Positions 35,669 to 44,460 of a DNA stretch of 64,000 bases are shown here, piece by piece; the stretch's first letter is position 1, and every line of letters starts with the position of its first letter. The stretch comes from Streptomyces cellostaticus. Its GTDB lineage: Bacteria; Actinomycetota; Actinomycetes; Streptomycetales; Streptomycetaceae. The stretch spans positions 1 to 64,000 of the forward strand of contig NZ_KQ948038.1 of the NCBI RefSeq assembly GCF_001513965.1. Direction: 5' to 3'. The notes beneath the pieces were generated by a model that was not told where the DNA came from, searched no databases, and saw only the letters and a list, made by a program, of their open reading frames with translations. The position numbers were made by a program, and so were the translations under genes.

Positions 35669-38600
35669 ATGACGCGAGCCGAGCAGCCAACGGCCCCCAC
35701 CACAGCACCTGACGACGCCCTCGTCGCGGACTCCCGCGAGCGTGCCGTCCGCGCCCTGCTGCGCCGCCCGCAGTTGAGGCGCCTGTGGAGCGCGCAGCTC
35801 GTGAGCGGTGTCGGTGACACCCTCGCGCTGCTCGTGCTGGTCCTCCTCGTCCTCCAGGCGGCCATCGCCGAGGGCTCCTTCGGCGGCGGTTACCGGGGCG
35901 TGGCGTTCGCAGTGGCGACCGTCTTCGCCGCGCGCATCCTCGCCGCCCTGCTCTTCGGCGCCGTCCTCCTCGGCCCGGTGACCACGCTCACGGCCCAGGA
36001 GGGCCCGCTCGACCGCCGCTGGACCATGGTCGGCGCCGACGGCCTGCGCGCCGTACTGCTGATCACCGCGCCCCTGTGGATCGACTGGACCCCGGACAAC
36101 GCGCTTGCCGTCCTGCTGGTCACCGCCTTCGTCACCGGCGTCGCCGAGCGGCTGTGGACGGTGTGCCGGGAGAGCGCGGCCCCCGCCCTGCTGCCCGCCC
36201 CGCCCCTGGAGGGGGCCACGGTACGGCCGCTGCCGGACCACCTGGACGCCCTGCGCCGCCTCGCGCTGCGCACCAGCTTCCTGGCGATCCCGCTGGCGGC
36301 CGCCTCCCTGGTCGTCGCCTCCCTGCTCAACAACCTGCTGGGCACCGGGGTGGCCTGGTTCGACCAGCACCAGGCGGCCCTCGCGTCGTATGTCGCGGCC
36401 GGACTGTTCGCCGCGTCCTTGTCCGTGCTGACCTTCCTGGAGCTGCCCGACACGCGCACCCCGCGCGCGCGGTCCCCGCTGGAGGGCCTGCGCCGTCCGC
36501 GCACCGGCACAGGTGTCGACAAGGGCCGTACGGGCGCCATCCCGCTGCTCGTCCCGGCCTGCGCCGCCGTCGCCGGGGCCATCGCCGCCGCGGTCGCGGT
36601 CTGCGTCCTGCACGCCAAGGACCTGGGCGGCGGCCCGGTCCTGTACGGCCTGCTGGTGCTGGGCCTGACCGGCGGCGTCGCCGTCGGCATCCGTACGGCG
36701 TCCTCGGTGCTGCCCTCGCTCTCGCGCCGCCGGCTCCTCGCCCTGTGCATCGCCTTCACCGGCATCGCCCTGCTGGCCGCCGGGCTCGTCCCGGACGTCA
36801 CCACCGTGCTGCTGATCGTCACGCTGGCCGGCATCTCCGCGGGCGTGGCCGCGAACACCGGGCACGCCCTGCTCGACCAGGAGACCGAGGAATACCGCAC
36901 GGCGCGCGTCACCGAGCACCTGCACGCGGTGGTACGGGTCTTCATCGCGCTCGGCGCCCTGATCGCTCCCGTGGTCGCGGGGCTCATCGGCCGGCACCGC
37001 CTGGAGAACGGCAGGTTCGTCTTCGCGCACGGCGGCGCCTCGTTCACGCTGATGCTGGTCGGCGCGCTGCTGCTGCCGGTGGCCGCGCTGGTGCTCGCCA
37101 AGGTCGACGACCGCTCCGGCATCCCGCTGCGGCAGGACATCAAGGACGCGCTGCTCGGCGGCGACGACCCGGTCGAGGCACCCGCGGCGGGCGGTTTCTT
37201 CATCGCCCTGGAGGGCGGCGACGGCGCCGGCAAGTCCACCCAGGCCGAGGCCCTCGCGGAGTGGATCCGCGCCAAGGGCCACGAGGTCGTGCTCACCCGC
37301 GAGCCGGGGGCCACCCCCGTGGGCAAGCGGCTGCGCTCGATCCTGCTGGACGTGTCCTCGGCGGGCCTGTCGCACCGCGCGGAGGCGCTGCTGTACGCGG
37401 CCGACAGGGCCGAGCACGTCGACACCGTCGTACGACCCGCCCTGGAGCGCGGCGCGGTCGTCATCTCGGACCGCTACATCGACTCGTCCGTGGCCTACCA
37501 GGGCGGCGGCCGCGACCTGTCCCCGACCGAGATCGCCCGTATCAACCGCTGGGCCACCAACGGGCTCGTCCCGCACCTCACCGTCCTGCTGGACGTCTCG
37601 CCGGAGGCCGCCCGCGAGCGCTTCACCGAGGCACCGGACCGGCTGGAGTCGGAGCCGGCCGAGTTCCACGCGCGCGTGCGGGCCGGTTTCCTCACGCTCG
37701 CCGCCTCCGACCCCGGCCGGTACCTGGTCGTGGACGCCGGGCAGGAGCCCGAGGCCGTCACCACCGTGATCCGGCACCGGCTCGACACCGTGCTGCCGCT
37801 GTCCGAGGCCGAGATCAAGGCTCAGGAGGAGGCGCGGAAGAAGGCCGAGGAGGAAGCGCGCCGCAAGGCCGAGGAAGAGGCCGCGCGCAAGGCCGAGGAG
37901 GAGCGCCTGGAGCGTGAGCGCCAGGAGCAGCTCGCCAAGCTGCGCGCCGAAGAGGAGGAGCGCAAGCGCCGCGAGCTGGAGGAGGCGCAGCGCCGCGAGG
38001 CCGAACGGCAGGCGGAGGAGGCCCGGCAGCGGGCCGAGGAAGCACGGCGCCGGGCGGAGGAGGAGCGGCAGCGGCTTCTCGCGGAGGAGAAGGCCCGCGC
38101 CGAGGAGGAGGCCCGCCGCAGGGCCGAGGAGGAGCAGCGGCGCAAGCAGGCCGAGGAGGAGGCCCGGCTGCGCGCCGAGGAAGAGGCACGGCAGGCCCGG
38201 CTCCGCGCGGAGGCCGAGGCAGAGCGCCTGGAGAAGCAGCGGAAGGCCGAGGAGGCTCTGCTGCGCGCCGAGGAGGCCCGCCGTCAGGCGGCCGAGGCCG
38301 CGGCAGCGGCCGACGCGGCGGCCCGCCGGCCGAGCACCCCGAAGCCGACGGCGCCGGGCGTGACCCCGGATGCCGCGACCGTGCCGACGCCGGTGGTGTC
38401 GCCAGGCACGGACGGGACGCCTCCGCGAGGTGCGGAGGAGACGGTTCCGACTCCGGTCGTGTCTCCGGGTACGGAAGAGACGACGGTGCTGCGGCCGGTG
38501 CGCGAGGAGCGCGCCGCAGACGCCCGCAGGGCCGGGTCCGGCCCCGACTCCGAGGTGACGGCCGAACTGCCGCAGCCGCCGGTCGCCTCCGGCGCGGCGG

Positions 38601-38983
38601 ACGAGACGGCCGTGCTGCCGCCGGTGGTTCCGGGTGCGGCGGACGAGACGGCGGTGCTGCCCCCTGTGTCCGCCGAGGAGACCGCCGTACTGCCGCCCGT
38701 CCGGGGTGACGACCCGGCGGAGCGGATGCCGCGCGGCTTCTTCCGGGACGAGCGGCCTGCGGCAGGTCCCGACGGCTCCGAGGGCCGTACGCGCGAGATG
38801 CCCCAGGTCGACGCCGAGGGCACGCCCCGCCGCCGGCCGCGCCCCGACTGGGCCGAGGAGACCCCGCTGGACGATCTGCCGACGCTGGCGGACGAGCTGC
38901 TCGGGTCGTACGACGAGCAGGAGTACGGGAACGCCGGTGAGGACCAGGGCCGCCGGGGGCGGGACCGTGATCGCCGCGGCTGA
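35669..38983 (+). CDS. tmk: Membrane domain-thymidylate kinase-coiled coil fusion
   Basis: 1104 aa with four parts. Residues about 1-490 are a 10-12 helix MFS-like membrane domain. About 507-710 is thymidylate kinase: P-loop EGGDGAGKST, TREPGAT, and DRYIDSSVAYQG lid/DR motif; it makes dTDP from dTMP. About 712-885 is an uninterrupted charged coiled coil (repeats of EEARRKAEEE). The tail has repeated TVPTPVVSPGT (x2) and ETAVLPPV (x3) motifs, then an acidic end. Normal Tmk is about 210 aa. Start ATG 35669 is leaderless-type (TAGGCT six bases upstream). Located between topA and holB, as expected for replication genes. Confidence 0.92.
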   Translation: MTRAEQPTAPTTAPDDALVADSRERAVRALLRRPQLRRLWSAQLVSGVGDTLALLVLVLLVLQAAIAEGSFGGGYRGVAFAVATVFAARILAALLFGAVLLGPVTTLTAQEGPLDRRWTMVGADGLRAVLLITAPLWIDWTPDNALAVLLVTAFVTGVAERLWTVCRESAAPALLPAPPLEGATVRPLPDHLDALRRLALRTSFLAIPLAAASLVVASLLNNLLGTGVAWFDQHQAALASYVAAGLFAASLSVLTFLELPDTRTPRARSPLEGLRRPRTGTGVDKGRTGAIPLLVPACAAVAGAIAAAVAVCVLHAKDLGGGPVLYGLLVLGLTGGVAVGIRTASSVLPSLSRRRLLALCIAFTGIALLAAGLVPDVTTVLLIVTLAGISAGVAANTGHALLDQETEEYRTARVTEHLHAVVRVFIALGALIAPVVAGLIGRHRLENGRFVFAHGGASFTLMLVGALLLPVAALVLAKVDDRSGIPLRQDIKDALLGGDDPVEAPAAGGFFIALEGGDGAGKSTQAEALAEWIRAKGHEVVLTREPGATPVGKRLRSILLDVSSAGLSHRAEALLYAADRAEHVDTVVRPALERGAVVISDRYIDSSVAYQGGGRDLSPTEIARINRWATNGLVPHLTVLLDVSPEAARERFTEAPDRLESEPAEFHARVRAGFLTLAASDPGRYLVVDAGQEPEAVTTVIRHRLDTVLPLSEAEIKAQEEARKKAEEEARRKAEEEAARKAEEERLERERQEQLAKLRAEEEERKRRELEEAQRREAERQAEEARQRAEEARRRAEEERQRLLAEEKARAEEEARRRAEEEQRRKQAEEEARLRAEEEARQARLRAEAEAERLEKQRKAEEALLRAEEARRQAAEAAAAADAAARRPSTPKPTAPGVTPDAATVPTPVVSPGTDGTPPRGAEETVPTPVVSPGTEETTVLRPVREERAADARRAGSGPDSEVTAELPQPPVASGAADETAVLPPVVPGAADETAVLPPVSAEETAVLPPVRGDDPAERMPRGFFRDERPAAGPDGSEGRTREMPQVDAEGTPRRRPRPDWAEETPLDDLPTLADELLGSYDEQEYGNAGEDQGRRGRDRDRRG

Positions 38984-39039
38984 GGCAACCGAAGCCGAGC
39001 GGCGCCCGGGTGGCGGTCGACGCGGCTGAGCGAGGACAT

Positions 39040-39077
39040 GGGGCGGCGCCCGTCGGAGAACCGATGGGCGCCGCCCC
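39040..39077 (+). terminator. tmk terminator
   Basis: Perfect 12-bp arms GGGGCGGCGCCC (39040-39051) and complement (39066-39077) with a 14-base loop, 57 bp after the tmk stop. The remaining gap to holB (39078-39319) holds no gene that I can support; GAAGGGCGG before 39320 is the likely ribosome-binding region. Confidence 0.82.
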
Positions 39078-39319
39078 GCGTTGTCAGCGGCCTCGCCCGT
39101 CCCTGATGGGCAGCGGCCCCGTCGTGCCGTCAGCAGCCGCTCGCTGGTCCTCGCTCGGAGCGCTCACCGTGTCCCCTCGCGCCGTTCACCGGCACTCGCA
39201 CTCCGGCGCGCCCAGCGGCTGTCCACGCGCCCCGCCCCCCCCGCACGCCCCCTGCTGTCAGTGCCGACCCGCACAATGGATTCCGGAACGCAGAGTGTGA
39301 CGGAAGGGCGGTGTGACCC

Positions 39320-40525
39320 ATGACCGTGTGGGACGACCTCGTCGGGCAGGAAAAAGTGAGCGCGGTGCTCGACGCGGCCGCGCGGGACGCCGACGCCCTC
39401 GTCACGGCCGCCGCGGCGGACGAGCCGCTCCCGCAGGCCTCGAAGATGACCCACGCCTGGCTGTTCACGGGCCCGCCGGGTGCGGGCCGGAACCAGGCGG
39501 CGCGGGCCTTCGCCGCGGCCCTGCAGTGCGTGAGCCCCGACCGTGCCCTCGGCGGAGCCCCCGGCTGCGGCTTCTGCGACGGCTGTCACACCGCGCTGCT
39601 CGGCACCCACGCGGACGTCACCACGGTCGCCGCCGTGGGCTCCGAGATCCTGGTGAAGGACATGCGGGACACGGTCCGCAAGTCGTTCACCTCCCCGGCG
39701 AACGGCCGCTGGCAGATCATCCTGGTCGAGGACGCCGAGCGGCTGAACGAGAAGTCTGCCAACGCCGTCCTCAAGGCCGTGGAGGAGCCCGCCCCCCGTA
39801 CGGTCTGGCTGCTGTGCGCACCCTCCATCGAGGACGTCCTGCCCACGATCCGCTCCCGCTGCCGCCACCTGAACCTGCTCACGCCCTCGGTCGACGCCGT
39901 CGCCGACATGCTCGTACGCCGTGACGGGATCGAACCCGAGGTCGCCGTGGCCGCCGCCCGCGCCACCCAGGGGCATGTCGACCGGGCCCGCCGCCTGGCC
40001 ACCGATCCGGCGGCCCGCGAACGCCGCGCCGCCGTGCTCAAGCTCCCGCTGCGCCTGGACGAGGTCGGCGCCTGCCTCAGAGCGGCACAGGAACTGGTCG
40101 ACGCGGCCGCCGAGGACGCCAAGCAGCTCGCCGAGGAGATGGACGGCAAGGAGACCGAGGAGCTGAAGACGGCGCTGGGCGCGGCCCAGGGCGGTCGGCT
40201 GCCGCGCGGTACGGCGGGCGTGATGAAGGACCTCGAGGACATGCAGAAGCGCCGCAGAACCCGCACGCAGCGCGACAGCCTCGACATGGCCCTCGGCGAC
40301 CTGACCGGTTTCTACCGCGACGTCCTCGCCCTCCAGCTCGGCTCCCGGGTCGCGATCGCCAACGGGGACGCCGAGGACGCCCTGGACCGGCTGGCGCGCG
40401 GCAGCAGCCCGGAGTCCACGCTCCGCCGCATCGAGGCGATCGCCGCCTGCCGTGAGGCGCTGGACCGCAACGTGGCCCCGCTGCTGGCGGTGGAGGCGAT
40501 GACGATGGCCCTGCGGGCGGGGTGA
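39320..40525 (+). CDS. holB: DNA polymerase III subunit delta'
   Basis: 401 aa clamp-loader subunit. GPPGAGRNQAARAF is a P-loop whose lysine is replaced, consistent with a non-hydrolysing delta'. The zinc module is C-X8-C-X2-C-X2-C-like (LQCVSP, GCGFCDGC). VEDAERLNEKSANAVLKAVEEP is the conserved Walker B/SRC-adjacent region, and TIRSRCRHL the SRC arginine finger. A Glu/Lys-rich helical insertion lies at about 270-330. ATG 39320 chosen for fit with WDDLVGQ. In the same relation to topA as in mycobacteria. Confidence 0.94.
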   Translation: MTVWDDLVGQEKVSAVLDAAARDADALVTAAAADEPLPQASKMTHAWLFTGPPGAGRNQAARAFAAALQCVSPDRALGGAPGCGFCDGCHTALLGTHADVTTVAAVGSEILVKDMRDTVRKSFTSPANGRWQIILVEDAERLNEKSANAVLKAVEEPAPRTVWLLCAPSIEDVLPTIRSRCRHLNLLTPSVDAVADMLVRRDGIEPEVAVAAARATQGHVDRARRLATDPAARERRAAVLKLPLRLDEVGACLRAAQELVDAAAEDAKQLAEEMDGKETEELKTALGAAQGGRLPRGTAGVMKDLEDMQKRRRTRTQRDSLDMALGDLTGFYRDVLALQLGSRVAIANGDAEDALDRLARGSSPESTLRRIEAIAACREALDRNVAPLLAVEAMTMALRAG

Positions 40526-40621
40526 GCCGGGCGTACGGTGGTTGACACACCGCGTCCCTCGTACGAGGCCACCATCCGCACGCACCGCACTCACCCGGTC
40601 GCACGCCGTTACGCTCGTCTG

Positions 40622-42250
40622 ATGCACACCTGGTCATCCCTCCGCCGGAACCGCCGGACCCGAACCGGAACTCGGACCCGAAACCGATCCCGGGCGACGG
40701 CGCGCGTCGCGGGCACCCTTCTCACGGCCGCCGCGCTACTCGTGTCCGCCTGTTCCTCCGGGAGCTCGACCACCCCGTCCGGTGGTGCGCAGGAGGCGGC
40801 GCTGGCCGCGCTGCCGCGTGCCACGCCGGCGGCGCTGTCGTCGTACTACACGCAGCACCTGAACTGGCGCAGCTGCGGTGTGTCCGGCTTCCAGTGCGCC
40901 ACGATGAAGGCTCCGCTGGACTACGCCAAGCCCGGTGCGGGTGACATCCGGCTCGCCGTCGCCCGCAAGAAGGCCACCGGCAAGGGAAGGCCGCTCGGCT
41001 CGCTGCTGGTCAACCCGGGCGGCCCGGGCGGCTCGGCGGTCGGCTACCTCCAGCAGTACGCGGGCATCGGCTACCCCGCCGAGGTCCGCGCGCGCTACAA
41101 CATGGTCGCGATGGACCCGCGGGGCGTCGCAGGCAGCGAGCCCGTCGAATGCCTGAGCGGGCACCAGATGGACGCCTACACGCAGACGGACAGCACCCCC
41201 GACGACCAGAAGGAGACGAACGCGCTGGTCGGGGAATACAAGCAGTTCGCCGAGGGCTGCGGGGCGCACTCGGCGCGCCTGCTCAGGCACGTGTCCACCG
41301 TCGAGGCGGCCCGGGACATGGACATCCTGCGGGCCGTGCTGGGCGACCCGAAGCTGAACTATGTCGGCGCGTCGTACGGCACCTTCCTCGGGGCGACGTA
41401 CGCCGGCCTGTTCCCGGACCGGGTGGGCCGTCTGGTGCTGGACGGGGCGATGGACCCCTCCCTCGAGGCCCGCAAGCTGAACCTGGAGCAGACGGCCGGC
41501 TTCGAGACGGCGTTCCAGGCGTTCGCGAAGGACTGCGTACGGCAGGCCGGCTGCCCGCTCGGCGGCAAGGGCACCACGCCCGCGCAGGTCGGCAACCATC
41601 TCAAGGCCTTCTTCCGCAAGCTGGACGCCCACCCCATCCCGGCGGGCGACCCGGGCCACCGCAAGCTCGGTGAGTCGCTGGCCACCACCGGGGTGATCGC
41701 GGCGATGTACGACCAGGCGACCTGGGAACAGCTGCGCGAGGCGCTGACCTCGGCGATGAAGGAGAACGACGGTGCGGGCCTGCTCGCCCTCTCCGACAGC
41801 TACTACGAACGCGACGCGAACGGCCACTACAGCAACCTGATGATGGCCAACGCCGCCGTGAACTGCCTCGACCTGCCGCCCGCCTTCACCGGCCCCGAGC
41901 AGGTGGAAAAGGCCCTGCCCGAGTTCGAGAAGGCCTCCCCGGTCTTCGGCGAGGGCCTGGCCTGGGCCTCGCTGAACTGCGCGTACTGGCCGGTGAAGGC
42001 CACGGGCGAGCCGCACCGCATCGTGGCGAGGGGCGCGGCTGCCATCGTGGTCGTCGGCACCACCCGCGACCCGGCGACCCCCTACCCCTGGGCCAGGTCC
42101 CTCGCCGGCCAGCTCTCCTCGGGCCGCCTGCTGACCTACGTCGGCGACGGCCACACCGCCTACGGCCGCGGCAGCACCTGCATCGACTCGGCGATCGACA
42201 CCTACCTCCTCCACGGCACCCCACCGGCCCACGGAAAGCGCTGCTCATAG
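40622..42250 (+). CDS. Lipoprotein alpha/beta-hydrolase, TAP/SlpD-type peptidase
   Basis: 542 aa. An Arg-rich N-region (RRNRRTRTGTRTRNRSR) and hydrophobic core lead to the lipobox VSAC, so it is an exported lipoprotein. Catalytic triad: Ser in GASYGT (about 250), Asp in TTRDPATPY (about 481), His in GDGHTAYG (about 510); NPGGPGGS is the oxyanion loop. This is the tripeptidyl-aminopeptidase/SlpD family of mycelium-associated proteases. ATG 40622 has TACGCT ending six bases upstream (leaderless). Four to six cysteines suggest disulfides. Several similar genes occur in Streptomyces. Confidence 0.9.
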   Translation: MHTWSSLRRNRRTRTGTRTRNRSRATARVAGTLLTAAALLVSACSSGSSTTPSGGAQEAALAALPRATPAALSSYYTQHLNWRSCGVSGFQCATMKAPLDYAKPGAGDIRLAVARKKATGKGRPLGSLLVNPGGPGGSAVGYLQQYAGIGYPAEVRARYNMVAMDPRGVAGSEPVECLSGHQMDAYTQTDSTPDDQKETNALVGEYKQFAEGCGAHSARLLRHVSTVEAARDMDILRAVLGDPKLNYVGASYGTFLGATYAGLFPDRVGRLVLDGAMDPSLEARKLNLEQTAGFETAFQAFAKDCVRQAGCPLGGKGTTPAQVGNHLKAFFRKLDAHPIPAGDPGHRKLGESLATTGVIAAMYDQATWEQLREALTSAMKENDGAGLLALSDSYYERDANGHYSNLMMANAAVNCLDLPPAFTGPEQVEKALPEFEKASPVFGEGLAWASLNCAYWPVKATGEPHRIVARGAAAIVVVGTTRDPATPYPWARSLAGQLSSGRLLTYVGDGHTAYGRGSTCIDSAIDTYLLHGTPPAHGKRCS

Positions 42251-42357
42251 CCCTCGCGCCCGCCCCGGACCCCTCCGCTCCGGGGCGTGTACGAAGCACT
42301 CCGGGAAACTGTGTAGACTTACCGACGTTGCTGATCGCACCATAGTGCGGACAGCGC

Positions 42358-42434
42358 GCCGCTTTAGCTCAGATGGCCAGAGCAACGCACTCGTAATGCG
42401 TAGGTCTCGGGTTCGAATCCCGAAAGCGGCTCCA
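42358..42434 (+). tRNA. tRNA-Thr (CGT anticodon)
   Basis: Seven-bp acceptor stem GCCGCTT/AAGCGGC, D-arm TAGCTCAGATGG, anticodon loop CTCGTAA giving anticodon CGT (reads ACG), T-arm GGGTTCGAATCCC, and encoded CCA. 77 nt. Followed at once by a strong hairpin terminator. Confidence 0.97.
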
Positions 42435-42437
42435 CTG

Positions 42438-42472
42438 AAACCCCAGGTCAGATGCTTTCTGGCCTGGGGTTT
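42438..42472. terminator. tRNA-Thr terminator (bidirectional)
   Basis: 15-bp stem (42438-42452 with 42458-42472) with one G-U pair and loop TGCTT, A-run on the left and T-run on the right. It ends the tRNA transcript and can also end the convergent glycosyltransferase gene, whose stop is at 42478. Confidence 0.9.
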
Positions 42473-42477
42473 TCTGT

Positions 42478-43926
42478 TCAGTGGGCGCGGCGCTCGTAGA
42501 CCGTCACGCGGCGGCCGCGTACCTGGTGGTCCGCGACCACCGTGAAGTACATCCTGAGTACCGAAGTCTTCACCCTGTCCCGCTCCGCCGCCGCCGGCTT
42601 CGCCACCTCTGTCGCGTCTGTGACCAGCAGGACGCGACGCTCGGCGAGCATCGTGGCGCGGATCCGCGCGGGTCCGGCCTCCACACCCTTCAGGGTCCCG
42701 GAGTCCTCGGGGCTCTCCTGCAGAGCGATGTCCCTCAGGCCGGTGAAGGCCTCGGGCGAGACCAGCGCGGTGTCACGCCGGGCGGCCGGTACGAAGAGCA
42801 CCGCGTCTCCGGTCTCCTTGAGCCGCCGTACGTCTGCCGCCACCGCCAGGACGTCGTCCACCCGGCTCGCCGGCGACCGCTTGGCCAGCGACTGCGGCAG
42901 CAGGGCCACCGCCGCCACGACGACCACCACGGGGAGGAGCCACATCGACGCCCTCGGGAAACGTGGCGTGGCCGCCCGTACCGCCGTGCCGAGCGCCGTC
43001 CCGATCAGCAGGGCCAGACCCAGCAGGCTGAAGAGCACGTACCGGTCGAGGAACAGCGGCTGGATGAGGGAGATGCCGATCAGGCCGAGCTGTGGCACCG
43101 CCAGCAGGGGCAGGCCGACCGCCGCGGCCGACGGGCGGCCTGTCTGCGGCCGGTCCAGCAGGGCTCCCAGACCGCCGATCGCCAGCAGCACCGCCGGACC
43201 GATCATCATGTGCCAGGTCAGCGGCGGGATCCAGGAGACCTGATCGGACTGGCTTCGGCTGAACAGGATCAGCGGCAGCACACCGGCCGTAGCGGCCGCC
43301 GAGGTCGCGGCCCAGCGTGTCCACGTTCCGCGCTCTGCCTGTGTCCAGACCAGGGTCGCCGCGTGCGCCGGCAGGATCATCAGGGACAGCCAGTTGAGCA
43401 GCCCGCACAGCAGGACCGCGCTGCCGTACGCCGCCCAACGAAGCGCCCCGGCCCGGCCCTCGAGCACGCTCACCAGCAGCAGTGTCGAGATCGCGGCCCC
43501 GGCCGCGACCAGTGCGTACGGGCGCCCCTCCTGGAGGTAGAACTGGACGGCCGGGAGCAGCCCCAGGGCCAGTCCCGCGCCCAAACCCGCCCAGAATCCG
43601 GCCAGTCGGTGGCCGGTGACCGTCACGCAGGCCGCTGCCACGGCCATGGCCAGTACGGAAGGCAGCCGCAGGGTTGTCGTACTGGGACCGAAGACTTCGA
43701 ACAGCCCGTGCATCAGCAGGTAGTAGAGCCCATGCACGGCATCCACCTGCCCCAGCATGTGCCAGATCTCGGCGGGGGAGCGTCGGGCCACCTGCCAGGT
43801 CGCGGCCTCGTCCCGCCACACGCTGTGCTGCCGGGACAGTCCCCACAGGCCGAGGGTCAGGGTCCACAGCATCGGGATCAGCCAGATGGGCAGGCGGCGC
43901 CGGCGGACGGCTGTGTGGGAAGTCAT
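42478..43926 (-). CDS. GT-C fold membrane glycosyltransferase (GT39-like)
   Basis: 482 aa polytopic membrane protein with about ten hydrophobic segments. After the first helix comes WRDEAATWQ, the DE catalytic motif of GT-C enzymes, and HGLYYLLMHGLFE follows in the next loop, as in polyprenol-phosphate-mannose-dependent glycosyltransferases. The last 120 residues are a soluble extracytoplasmic domain. It probably transfers a sugar from a lipid donor to an exported acceptor. The ATG at 43926 has no clear ribosome-binding site. Neighbouring GT2 gene on the other strand may act in the same glycan pathway. Confidence 0.85.
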   Translation of the reverse strand: MTSHTAVRRRRLPIWLIPMLWTLTLGLWGLSRQHSVWRDEAATWQVARRSPAEIWHMLGQVDAVHGLYYLLMHGLFEVFGPSTTTLRLPSVLAMAVAAACVTVTGHRLAGFWAGLGAGLALGLLPAVQFYLQEGRPYALVAAGAAISTLLLVSVLEGRAGALRWAAYGSAVLLCGLLNWLSLMILPAHAATLVWTQAERGTWTRWAATSAAATAGVLPLILFSRSQSDQVSWIPPLTWHMMIGPAVLLAIGGLGALLDRPQTGRPSAAAVGLPLLAVPQLGLIGISLIQPLFLDRYVLFSLLGLALLIGTALGTAVRAATPRFPRASMWLLPVVVVVAAVALLPQSLAKRSPASRVDDVLAVAADVRRLKETGDAVLFVPAARRDTALVSPEAFTGLRDIALQESPEDSGTLKGVEAGPARIRATMLAERRVLLVTDATEVAKPAAAERDRVKTSVLRMYFTVVADHQVRGRRVTVYERRAH

Positions 43927-44460
43927 GAAGCTGTCGAGACCCTCGAGGTTGCGGTGCGAACCGGCGTCCCGGCAGGGGGCACATTCCGCTGCCGCAGAAC
44001 TGGTCGACCATACATTGACCGGGGAAGAAACACCGCTTCTCGGCGAAGCGGCCGAAAAGAACAGTCCAAGATGTGGCCGCTACGTTTTCGGGTCGTCCGC
44101 CGATGCCGACGCGCTGTTGGACGCGAACGTACTGGCGCGTCAGGAGAGCCGGGAAGCCTGCGTCAAGGCGGGCGACGCCGTCTTCGCCGTGCATGATTCC
44201 TCTCGGGTCGCCCCCTCCTGAGGGCTGTCGGCCGGGCCGCTGCCATCGCCTCGCCGTCTGCTGCGCAAAGCAGGTCAAGGCAGGCAAAGCGGCGAGAGGC
44301 GGGAAAGGCAAGGAAAGGCAAGGGAAGGCGCGGACAAAACCGGAGCAAAGGGGCTGCAAAGTGAATCGGTATCAGATGAACCAGCGCATCTGAGGCAACA
44401 TCTTGGTGAACGGCGAGCGCCACGCGGTCAGGACGGCGGCGCCGCCGTCGGCCGGATGGG
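43927..44460. other. 534-bp region with purine-rich repeat
   Basis: Divergent gap between the two glycosyltransferase genes. It contains TTGACC (44017-44022) as a possible -35 and a purine-rich stretch at about 44276-44340 with two copies of AAAGGCAAGG. A 97-codon plus frame from ATG 43925 to 44221 has partly normal codon bias (ALLDANVLARQESREA) but overlaps the start of the minus gene and lacks a ribosome-binding site; I do not call it. Confidence 0.45.

Noticed and set aside
32529..35708. 1059-codon minus-strand frame antisense to topA
   Set aside because: Product is Arg/Leu/Gly-rich without any motif, and topA on the plus strand is certain. Long antisense frames are normal in GC-rich DNA.
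43925..44221. 97-codon plus-strand frame in the glycosyltransferase gap
   Set aside because: Overlaps the start of the minus-strand gene, lacks a ribosome-binding site, and only its second half has normal codon bias.
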